From Ophiosphaerella korrae (lineage: Eukaryota; Ascomycota; Dothideomycetes; Pleosporales; Phaeosphaeriaceae): a stretch of 20,530 nt of DNA. The notes beneath the pieces were generated by a model. The model did not search any database and had not been told where the DNA came from. It saw only the letters and a list, made by a program, of their open reading frames with translations. Position numbers and translations under genes: made by a program. The stretch spans positions 1 through 20,530 of the forward strand of contig JALNQF010000599.1 of the NCBI GenBank assembly GCA_028456385.1, written 5' to 3'. Below are positions 11,464 through 20,451 of this stretch, piece after piece. The stretch's first letter is position 1; every line of letters begins with the position of its first letter.

Positions 11464-11524
11464 CCTTACTAATTTAGTTATTACAAGAAGTAAAGCGTAA
11501 GTAGCGTATAGTCTAGCTAATATA

Positions 11525-14500
11525 ATAGTAGAAAGTTTAACTAAATAATTAAGTAAAGCTCCTAGAAGTAGTCCTAAATTAGATAGTACTATATAGGAAA
11601 TAATTAAAGGTTATCTTAACTAACTAATTAACAATAAAGAAGATATAAAAATAGTAATTAACGCTTTAGAAATATAGAATAAAGAACTATAGGATTATAC
11701 GAAATAAAACAAGGTATAAATTAAGGTAATTATTAAAGGATAGAATTAGATAGAACTAATTATGTAACGCTTAGTAATAAGCGCAACAAAGAAACTACTA
11801 AAGATACCTATTCTTAAGAAGTTTAATAGAATAAGAAAAAACCTAAGATCTTTTATTATATTAGTACAACTCTAGATAGATATATAAGTACTATACTTTA
11901 ATATAGAAGAAAAGAAAGTAATATATATTAGATTACACTTTAAAGAAGACGTAATAAGATAGTATAAACTATATTAGACTAATTACATAATATATTCTCT
12001 AATAACCTAGAAAGATAAAACTAGAGCTATTTTTAGAAGTTATAAATACTTTACTAAATAAATAAGAGTAGTATTTAGAGATATAAATATTACTTAATAA
12101 GTTAAAGAGTAACTAGAAAAGCTTATATAGAACTAGAGTATCCTAAAATATATATTATAGTTTAAATAACTATTATAAAATATAGAATAAAATAAGTTAG
12201 CCTTAATATTATAATTTAAACAAAAACTTAACTCTAAGATTTAATATAAGATAATATATATAAAGAAACTAAGGACACTAGAAGCCCTAAAGTAATAAGT
12301 AATATAGATTAATAATAATCTACAAGAATAGAAGAAAAATAAATATAGAGGTTACACCTAGAACTATAACAAGAGAGACCTAATAGTCTTTAACGCTAAT
12401 AAAGATAAGAAGAAAAAGAAAAATAAAGACTTTACGTACTTTAATTATAGTAAACTAAGCTACTATATAAAAGACTACTAATTATAAAAGAAGAAGAATA
12501 TAGTATACTATAAATATAGGAAACTAAGACACTTTATAAAAAACTATAGAAGTAAAGACTTAAAGAAAGAAACTTAGTTAAAGATAATAGAAAAGAAAAA
12601 GAAAGTACTACAAGTATAGGCTAAACTTTAAGAGAAAGTAGCTAGAAGTAAAGAAGTATAATATATAATACTCTATTAAACTTTTTATTATAATAATAAC
12701 TACTATATATACTTTTTTAGTAAATAGAGAGTAGTATAGTTCCTATAGAAATAGAGATATAGAGTAGCTATAATAAAAGAAAGAATAAAAGCTTAGCTAA
12801 AAGAAATAGTATAAGTAATAGACCTACTAATAGAAGATTTAGAAGGGGAAAAGCCCTTAGTACTATTAATCTAGGCTAAAGAACTAGCACTAGATAAAGA
12901 GACTACTATAACTACCTCTAAAAGACTATAAAGAAGTAAGAAACAAGTTAGTATAAAAGGTATAGAGTATACCTAGCTAATAATATATAGCTACAATAGC
13001 TATATAATAATAGATATAGAGGAATAAAATAAAAAATAGAAATTTGTTTAAATATACTTAATAGTTATAAGTATAGAAGAAGTATATAAAGACTAGAAAG
13101 AACGTAATCCTAAAGAAACTAAGTTTATACTATTCTAGGAATAGATAAAGTAATATATAGTTATAGTAGAAAGAATACCTATACTAAAAGAATAGTAATA
13201 CTTTATAAGAAAGATGTAATAGATTAATAAAGCCTATATACTAAGAGTACTAGTAGTATACTATATCCTAATAATAGATATACTTAGTAAAGACAAGTAC
13301 TAGGAGGAAGATAACAAGATAATAGATCTAAAATATCTAGTATACTTTAAAGTATTATAGATATTATACCTAGATAAGAATTATATCTTATATAGAAACC
13401 CTAAGGTAAATAATAATATATAGCTTATAAAAAAGAAAAGCTATAACTATATAAGAGTAATTATAGTAGAAAATATCTAAGGATAAGAAATAATCCTAGA
13501 AGATAGATACCTAGTAGTAAGACCTAGATCTAAATTAACAAAGAAATATATCTAAAGAGGACTATAGTATAAATATACAAATAAAGAATATCTAAAATAT
13601 AAAGAATATAAACTTAGAGTAAGACTATAGCTCTAGAAAGATAGATAATTTATAAAAACGCTTAAGTAAAAAAGATTAAAAGGCGTAAGAAGCCTATATA
13701 TTATAAAAATAAGTATATACTAAAGAAGAGAGGTATAATTAATAATAGATAGTAAGGCTATAAAGAACTTTATATTAAAGAAGTTTATAGAAATATAAAG
13801 ACTAAAGTATATAATAAAGAAATACTCTTAATAATTAAGTATAATTAAAGGAAAACTATTTTAAGAGCCTATATAGTTTAAGATAGTACTCTTAATATTA
13901 AGGTTAGAAAGACTAGAAATCTAGAATATAGTTATAGATATAACAACAATTAATAATAAGCAAGATATTATACTAGGTATACTATAGTTATAGATAACTA
14001 ACTTACATATTAATTAGAGAATAAAAAAAATTAACTACTTTAGACAAGATATATTAAAAGCTAATATAAGTATATATAAAAGAGAATTCCTAGAGAAATA
14101 TAAGAAATAGGAAAAATAGCTTATTAAGCTAAAAGACTACTTTCTAAAATATTAACTATAGGATATAGCAATAAAACTAAAAGAAAGTAAAAATATAAGA
14201 TAGAGCTTAGTCTACTAAAAAATAGAAGAAGAATCTAAAATTAAGTAAATATTTATCTAGAATATAATAAAGAAAAGATAGATAAGAGAGTCTAAATCCT
14301 TAGTAGTGTATAGACTAATATTTATAGATAAAAAAGAGATAAGTAATAAGAGACCCTACGTAGATTTTAAAAAAACTAACGTAATTACTAGTAAAAACTA
14401 ATACCTACTACTATAAATAGATAAAATACAAGATAGACTATAAAGAGTAAGAATCTTTACAAAACTAGATATCTAAAATACTTACTACTAGATTAGAATT

Positions 14501-17029
14501 AAAGAAGGTAATAAGTAGAAAATAGTATTTAGAACATAGTATAGACTATATAAATACTTAGTTATACTATTTAGCTTAATAAATATACTAGTAGTATTCT
14601 AAGAAAGAATTAATATAGTACTAAAAGAGTACTTAGATATATTTATATTTGTATACTTAGACAATATCCTTATATTCTTAGAAATAGAGGAAGAATATAT
14701 ATAATACATATACAAGGTACTAGAGAAACTAGTAGAAAATAAACTATTTCTTAAAATAAGAAAATATAAGTTCTATATAAAAGAAATAGACTTCCTTAGA
14801 TTTATTATTAAACTAGGAAAAATTAAGATTAATCTAGAAAAGATTAGGTTAATTAATAAATAGCTAATACTAAAAAACCTAAAAGAGGTATAATAGTTTT
14901 ATAAGCTAGCTAACTTTTATAAAAAGTTAATAATAAGATAGTCTAAAGATATAAAACTAATAACAAGACTTATAAAGAAAGATACGCTATTTAAATAGAT
15001 AAAAGAATATAACAAAGTATTTAATAAGATTAAGAAGAAGTTTATAGAAAATCTAGTTATTAGAATATATAACCTAGAACTACTAGTAATAGTAAAAATA
15101 GATATATCTAACTTCGTCTATAGAATAGTACTAATACAAGAAGACTTAGAGACTAAGAAAGAGTATTTAGTTAAATACTTCTCTAAGAAGATAAAGATAG
15201 TAGAACTTAATTACCTAATCTATAATAAAGAGATACTAGTAATCTATAAAGTATTTAAATAATAGAGAGTATACCTATAAAGAGTAAAGTATTAGATAAA
15301 GGTCTATATAGACTATAAGAACCTTATAAGATTTATAATAAATAAGGAGCTATTATAATACTATATAAGATAGTAGGAATTTCTATTAATGTTTAATATA
15401 GAGATTATATATATAAAAAGAAAAGATAATTAATTTATAGACGCCCTTAGTAGAAGACTAGACTTATAAAAAAAAGTAAGTACTACTAGTATAGTTTTAG
15501 TTAAGAATAAAGAAAGATACTTAGTTCTAAATATACTTAAGATAGCTATAATACTTAAGAGAAAAAGTAATAAGCTAGACAAATAAATTTAAAAAATAAC
15601 GTAAGAAGTATCTAAAGAAATAGAAAAACTAGAAATCTAAGAAAGATTTATAAAGGCCTATAAAAGAATATATATTCTAAATAAAATTTAGAGAGAATTT
15701 ATATAACAATTCTATAAATTACTAGTATATAGTTACTAAAGAATTAAAAAAATATTAGATAAGCTACTATAAGACTACTATATTCTAAAAGTAAGATAAC
15801 TAGTAATAGAAGTACTATAAGACTATATAGAATACTATAAGAATAAGTATAATAGATACGCACTATATAGAATATTATAACTAGTAGAAATACTAGAATA
15901 ACTATAGAGAGTTATTACAATAGACTTTATTACGAAGCTACTAAAGTCTAAAGACCTAATATTAGGAGTTAAATATAATAGAATTATAATAATAGTAGAT
16001 AAGCTAATAAAGTATATATACTTTAGACTATATAAAGAAAAGAGTAGGATAGAAGTTACTATATACTAAGTTCTAGGAACTATAATTAGTTAATATAGAC
16101 TACTAGACAAAATTATTATAGATAGAGACGTATAATTTATATTAAAACTATAGAGAATAATAATAGTATAATTAGGAATATATTATATAATATCTATAGT
16201 ATACTAACTATAGATAGATAGATAATTAGAATAAATAAACTAGATAGTAGAATAATACCTAAGATACTACCTTAACTATAACTAAAACAATTAGGTATAG
16301 TTACTACCTATAGTATAGTTAGTATACAATAGCGTAAAGAATATAGTAATAAGAGTATTACCTTTCTTTACAAACTATAGATTTAAGCCTAATATATACT
16401 AGATACTAAGAAACTAGATATCTTAGTCTCTAAGAAGAGAAAACTTTACTAAAAGACTTAAAGATATATATAATTAATTAAGATAAGACGTAGAATTCTT
16501 ATATAATTATATAGCTAAGTACTATAATAAGAAGTATAAAAAGAGACTCTAATTTAGAGAAAGAGAAAAAGTATAGTTAGTATAAAAAAATATTAAGAGT
16601 AAGCGCCTAAGTTTAAAATTAGACTACGTTAAGATAAGACTATATAAAATTAAGAAAGAAGTTACACTAGTTATATTTAAATTAAAGCTACTAAATAAGA
16701 TAAAGATATACTTAATATTTTATATAGCCTTACTAGAATAAGTACTACTAAATATAGAACTACTAGTATATAAAGTAGATATGTATAGAGAATAAAAAAA
16801 ATAAGAAGTTAAGAAAATCCTATAATACTAGTTCTATAATAGAAGAAATTACTACTTAGTAGAATAGATAGGTATAGATAAAAAAGGATAACTATAAGAA
16901 AAAATATAGGAACTAAAAGATAATCTTAATTACTCTAAGAAATTAGAGGAGTTCTAAAATTAAAACCTTCTAGAACGCCTAGTAGTAAACTAAGAGAACT
17001 AATATTACTAACGATAGATAGAGAGATAA
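11525..17029 (+). pseudogene. Element C gag-pol pseudogene with chromodomain, single frame
   Basis: Gag, protease, reverse transcriptase, RNase H, integrase and chromodomain all lie in one frame of about 1,835 codons, broken only by TAA/TAG (and ATA for the start). The Gag N-terminus is Lys/Glu/Gln-rich and coiled-coil-like. Two CX2CX4HX4C zinc knuckles at 12437-12478 and 12506-12547 now have Tyr at their Cys positions; one His survives in the second. The protease motif at 13748-13759 reads DSKA, with Asp retained. The RT motif at 14654-14665 reads YLDN. RNase H covers roughly 15090-15470. The integrase zinc finger (about 15700-15870) is Tyr-substituted; its core keeps Asp 15923, Asp 16121 and Glu 16229, spaced D-X65-D-X35-E. 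The chromodomain (16850-16956) shows YYLVE, IGMD-type and LEEF blocks. The end at 17029 is an estimate from where sense conservation with A stops. Confidence 0.92.
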
Positions 17030-17276
17030 TAAAGACGCCTAGCGTAAGACTTACTATAGTAATATTAAACGCCTTATTTAAGTCTAGCTTAGCTTCTAGA
17101 GCTACTAACTACTTAGCTAATTTCTTATTATTTAAGGCCTTTATCTTATAAAAATAAAAGAGGTAAGCTTAATTCTTTACTAGCTTACTCTACGTAAGCT
17201 CCTAGATATACTTATACTTAGCTTTAGCCTCTACAATTTAAGATAGTAATTTCTCTTAAGTCTAGTTAATAGCTTT
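16935..17276 (-). pseudogene. Antisense ORF of element C, segment 2 (unknown protein)
   Basis: On the minus strand this frame has about 114 codons and ends at a stop at 16935-16937, inside the chromodomain codons. It contains AINxTQEKLL, VEAKAKYK, KIKALNNKKLAK, LEAKLDL and a terminal GFNFRTPLIS. The same blocks appear in the same frame in A (958-1287) and B (19305-19646). Several stops interrupt it, mostly of the kind RIP makes from Gln or Trp. Charged and Ala/Lys-rich composition is unlike the Tyr/Ile-rich shadow frames around it. The product is unknown. Confidence 0.6.
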
Positions 17277-17637
17277 CCCTATTATTATTAAGCCTAGACG
17301 TAAGAATAAGTATAATAAACTTATACTTAGAAAGAGAAACGCTAAATATATTATAAGAACTACGTATATTTATATAAATATACACTTTATAAGCTCTACT
17401 ATTATTTATAGAAATAATATAAAGAAGAGACTTAGAGTTTAACTTAGGAGAAGTATAATAAGAATAAAGAAATATTTTAATACTATTATGTAATACGCAA
17501 TTAGTAAGAAGGTAGTAATAACGTATAAATAAAATAGGTATAAGAGAGGATAAAGAACTCTATATTAATAAAGAAACTAGACTAATAACTTTAGCTCTAA
17601 GATAAGAAAACTAGGACTTACCTAGAGAGAGAGATAG
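17266..17637 (-). pseudogene. Antisense ORF of element C, segment 1 (unknown protein)
   Basis: The minus-strand frame from the LTR border to SY-TAA (17266-17274) has about 122 codons and only two internal stops. It matches the stop-free frame of B closely, sharing KIFLYSYYT-like, INNS-AYKVYI and LTSRLNNNRESY blocks. The next segment is one base out of phase, as in A and B. The start is not identifiable because ATG codons have become ATA, and reading continues into the LTR. Confidence 0.5.
17624..17634 (+). promoter_or_regulatory. Polypurine tract of element C
   Basis: An AGAGAGAGAGA run lies three bases before the 3' LTR, the expected place for the plus-strand primer. Confidence 0.75.
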
Positions 17638-18065
17638 TATTATAGGTGTAACAAGAGAAATTAAGATAGAACTAATTAGTCTTAATCTAGGCGCTAATAA
17701 AGTATAAGATAAGTAAAGTAATAACTTTAATTAGGAAACTATATATAACTAGGATACCTAAAGTAATCTATAATCTATAGACTCTTAGCGTTAATAGATT
17801 ATAGATTAAAGTAATCTATAATCTATTAGTCTTAGTAAATATAGATTATAGATTATAATAAGTATATAGTTAGTAAGATACGTATTATTAGGATAGTATT
17901 AGTAATTTAATCTATTAACTATAGAACGCTAATACAAGATAGTTATAAAATATCTTTTATTATTTATAGTTATTATAGATTATAATATAAGCTTTTGTTA
18001 TTACCTCTTAATCTACTAACCCCCTTATACAAGTACCTATAGTTAACGATAGGCGGCCCGTAATA
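17638..18065 (+). repeat. Element C 3' LTR (428 bp)
   Basis: It begins TATTATAGGTGTAACAAGAG and ends GGCCCGTAATA, followed by the TAAAG duplication. Its last 15 bases are unusually GC-rich for the window, so RIP missed them. Its palindromic array is at 17764-17858. Confidence 0.94.
17764..17858. repeat. Palindromic array in element C 3' LTR
   Basis: This is the second copy of the 95-bp alternating array, here with every block in the TAATCTATAATCTAT / ATAGATTATAGATTA form. Confidence 0.75.
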
Positions 18066-18070
18066 TAAAG
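18066..18070. repeat. Target site duplication of element C, right copy (TAAAG)
   Basis: This matches 11031-11035; element B sequence resumes directly after it. Confidence 0.9.
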
Positions 18071-18150
18071 TATTAATAAAATATTAGATAAACTACTATA
18101 AGACTACTATATTCTAAAAGTAAGATAATTAGTAATAGAGATACTAAGAG

Positions 18151-18240
18151 ACTATATAGAATACTAAAGAAATAAATATAATAGATATATACTATATAAA
18201 ATACTAAAGAAATAAATATAATAGATATATACTATATAGA
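18151..18240 (+). repeat. 40-bp tandem duplication in element B integrase
   Basis: ATACTAAAGAAATAAATATA and what follows occur at 18161-18200 and again at 18201-18240, with a 10-bp ACTATATAGA border at both ends. Element C has one copy at the matching place. Forty bases shift the frame by one, which agrees with the frame change seen in the core. Confidence 0.92.
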
Positions 18241-18730
18241 ATACTATAACTAGTAGAAGTACTAGAATAACTATAGAGAGTTATTATAATAGACTTTATT
18301 ATAAAGCTACCTAAGTCTAAAGACCTAATATTAAGAGTTAAGTATAATAGAATCTTAATAATAGTAGATAAACTTATAAAGTACTTATACTTTAGACTAT
18401 ATAAAAAGAAAAGTAGGATAGAAGTTACTATATATTAGGTTCTAGGAACTATAATTAGTTAATATAGACTACTAGATAAGATTATTATAGATAGAGATAT
18501 ACAATTTATATTAAAACTATAGGGAATAATAATAGTATAATTAGGAATTAAATATATAATATCTACTACGTACTACTTATAAATAGATAGATAATTAGAA
18601 TAAATAAACTAAATAGTAGAATAGTATTTAAGATACTACTTTAACTATAACTAGAACAATTAGGTATAGTTATTACCTATAGTATAGTTAGTATACAACA
18701 GCGCAAAGAACGTAGTAATAAGAGTATTAC

Positions 18731-18739
18731 TTTTTTTTT
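18731..18739 (+). other. T9 run with a one-base insertion in element B
   Basis: C reads CTTTCTTTA at the matching place (16362-16370), nine bases; B has one more base, all T. The distance between aligned points of B and C changes from 2369 to 2370 here. RIP-type C-to-T changes probably made a pure T run that then slipped. Confidence 0.85.
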
Positions 18740-19304
18740 ATAAACTATAGATTTAAACCTAATATATACTAGATACTAAGGAACTAGACGTCTTAGTCTC
18801 TAAGAAGAAAAAACTTTACTAATAGACTTAAAGATATATATAATTAACTAAGATAAGATATAAAATTCTTATATAATTATATAGTAAAATACTATAATAG
18901 AAAGTATAAAGAAGAACCTTAATTTAAAAAGAGAGAAAAAGTATAGTTAGTATAAAAGAATATTAAGAGTAAATAACTAAGTTTAAAGTTAGACTATATT
19001 AAAATAAGACTATATAAAATTAAGAAAAAAGTTATACTAGTTATATTTAAATTAAAGCTACTAAATAAGATAAAGATATACCTAATATTTTACGTAGCCT
19101 TACTAGAATAAGTACTATAGGAAGTAGAACTACTAGTATATAAAGTAGATATATATAGAGAATAAAAAGAATAGAAAGTTAAAGAAATTCTATAATACTA
19201 GTTTTAAAATAGGAAAAACTACTATATAGTAGAATAGATAGGTATAGATAAGAAAAGGTAACTATAGGAGAAAATATAGGAACTAGAAGATAACCTTAAC
19301 TACT

Positions 19305-19646
19305 CTAAGAAACTAGAAGAGTTCTAAAATTAAAACTCTCTAGAACGCCTAGTAGTAAACTAAGAGAACTAATATTACTATTACTAGATAGAGAGGTAAT
19401 AAGATTACCTAATATAAGACCTACTACAACAACACTAAACGCCTTATCTAAGTCTAGCTTAGCTTCTAGAGCTACTAACTATTTAGCTAATTTCTTATTA
19501 TTTAACGCCTTTATTTTATAAAGATAAGAGAGACAAGCTTAATTCTTTACTAGCTTACTCTACGTAAGCTCTTAGATTTACTTACGTTTAGCTTTAGCCT
19601 CTATAATTTAAGATAGTAATTTCTCTTAAGTCTAGTTAATAGCTCT
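19305..19646 (-). pseudogene. Antisense ORF of element B, segment 2 (unknown protein)
   Basis: This minus-strand frame matches C segment 2 and ends at the same stop position (19305-19307), inside the chromodomain codons. It reads IIEAKAK, KIKALNNKKLAK, LVALEAKLDLDKAF and a terminal FNFRTLLVS. A few TAA/TAG interrupt it. It shares its frame and stop with the more distant element A, which is hard to explain if it were noise. The protein is not recognised. Confidence 0.58.
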
Positions 19647-20007
19647 CTCTATTATTATTAAGTCTAGACGTAAGAATAAGTATAATAAATATATACTTAG
19701 AAAGAGAAACACTAGATATATTATAAGAACTACGTATATTTATACAAATATATACTTTATAGGCTTTACTATTGTTTATAGAAATAATATAAAGAAGAGA
19801 CTTAGGGTTTAACTTAAGAGAAGTATAATAAGAATAAAGAAACATTTTAATACTATTACGTAATACGCAATCTATAAAAAAGTAGTAATAATATATAGAT
19901 AAAATAACTATAGAGAGTAATAAGGAACTATAAATTAATAAAGAAAGTAGATTAATAACCTTAGCTCTAGAATAGATAAATAAGGACCTACTTAGAAGAG
20001 GAGATAA
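19636..20007 (-). pseudogene. Antisense ORF of element B, segment 1, stop-free (unknown protein)
   Basis: This is the longest open stretch noticed in the window: no stop from 20100 (inside the 3' LTR) down to SY-TAA at 19636, about 155 codons, where neighbouring frames have a stop every ten or so codons. An ATG at 19843-19845 would give 69 residues, but A and C have ATA there and homology extends upstream, so it is probably internal. Composition is Ile/Leu/Tyr/Ser-rich, partly a RIP effect. C and A encode matching segments ending in the same SY-stop. Function is unknown. Confidence 0.52.
19994..20004 (+). promoter_or_regulatory. Polypurine tract of element B
   Basis: AGAAGAGGAGA lies three bases before the 3' LTR, matching the tracts in A and C. 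Confidence 0.72.
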
Positions 20008-20446
20008 TATTATAATAGTAATAAGAGAGCTATAGATAGAACTAATAAGCCCTATAATAATTAACTTAGACTTATATAACGCTAAAGGATATAAACCTAA
20101 TTAAGAGGCTATATATAATTAGGATACCTAGAGTAATCTATAATCTATAGACTCTTAGTATTAATAGATTATAGATTAAGGTAATCTATAATCTATAATC
20201 TATTAGTCTTAGTACCTATAGATTAATAGATTACTATAAGTATATAGTTAGTAGCAATACGTATTATTAAGATAGTATTAGCAATTTAATCCTTAACTAT
20301 AGAACACTAATACAAGATAGTTATAAAACATCTTCTATTGTTTATTAGTTATTATAGATCCTAACGCGAACCTTTACTATTACCTCGCAATCTACTAGCC
20401 TCTCCCTAGATAGGTGCCTATAGTTAACGACAGGATACTATTAATA
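20008..20446 (+). repeat. Element B 3' LTR (439 bp)
   Basis: It begins TATTATAATAGTAATAAG and ends TACTATTAATA, followed by TATAT. It is 7 bp longer than the 5' LTR because one CTATAAT unit is repeated in the palindromic array (20134-20232). Confidence 0.92.
20134..20232. repeat. Palindromic array in element B 3' LTR
   Basis: It is the same alternating array as at 6457-6555, with one extra 7-bp unit near 20190. Confidence 0.75.
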
Positions 20447-20451
20447 TATAT
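20447..20451. repeat. Target site duplication of element B, right copy (TATAT)
   Basis: This matches 6326-6330 and directly follows the B 3' LTR. Confidence 0.78.

Larger units (their letters stand above)
11036..18065 (+). mobile_element. Element C: Ty3/gypsy chromovirus LTR retrotransposon nested in element B
   Basis: This is a full-length 7,030-bp copy with two 428-bp LTRs and TAAAG duplications, inserted into the integrase zinc-finger codons of B. Every recognised domain, from Gag to chromodomain, lies in one plus-strand frame without indels. It is therefore the best copy for reading the family's layout. RIP has replaced nearly all CpA and TpG, so it is inactive. The antisense-coding tail (16935-17637) lies between the chromodomain and the 3' LTR. 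Confidence 0.95.
18071..19399 (+). pseudogene. Element B gag-pol pseudogene, 3' part (integrase, chromodomain)
   Basis: This continues the integrase of B after the C insertion. It opens in the zinc-finger region, then meets a 40-bp tandem duplication (18151-18240) that shifts the frame by one. The catalytic core keeps Asp 18292, Asp 18490 and Glu 18598, with exactly 35 codons between the last two. An added T at 18731-18739 shifts the frame again, so the chromodomain (19220-19324) is in a third register. Together with RIP stops these make the integrase untranslatable. The end is set by comparison with A and C, and overlaps the antisense segment 2. Confidence 0.88.
6331..20446 (+). mobile_element. 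Element B: Ty3/gypsy chromovirus LTR retrotransposon, interrupted by element C
   Basis: The outer element is split by C into 6331-11035 and 18071-20446. Without C and its extra 5-bp duplication it is about 7.08 kb. It has LTRs of 432 and 439 bp and TATAT duplications. Interior order is gag-pol with chromodomain, the antisense-coding tail, a purine tract and the 3' LTR. B and C are close relatives along their whole length, so C is a later arrival of the same family. Besides RIP stops, B carries a 40-bp tandem duplication at 18151-18240 and an extra T at 18731-18739, each shifting the frame. Confidence 0.93.

Noticed and set aside
17281..17637. Segment 2 frame continuing upstream to the LTR (a second look-alike conserved antisense frame)
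   Set aside because: It also looks similar between A and C, but it has more stops and its differences fall at second positions, as expected for a shadow of the segment 1 frame.
17030..17637. pol sense frame extended to the 3' LTR (for example NKETRLITL near 17565)
   Set aside because: About 30 stops in some 200 codons and poor conservation in the middle. The last 30 codons are well conserved, but they share third positions with antisense segment 1, so they cannot be separated from it. Not fully excluded.
19636..19845. A stand-alone 69-residue gene on the minus strand starting at ATG 19845
   Set aside because: A and C have ATA at that site, the open frame and its homology extend upstream to and into the LTR, and it lies inside a dead element. 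It is treated as part of antisense segment 1, not as a separate gene.
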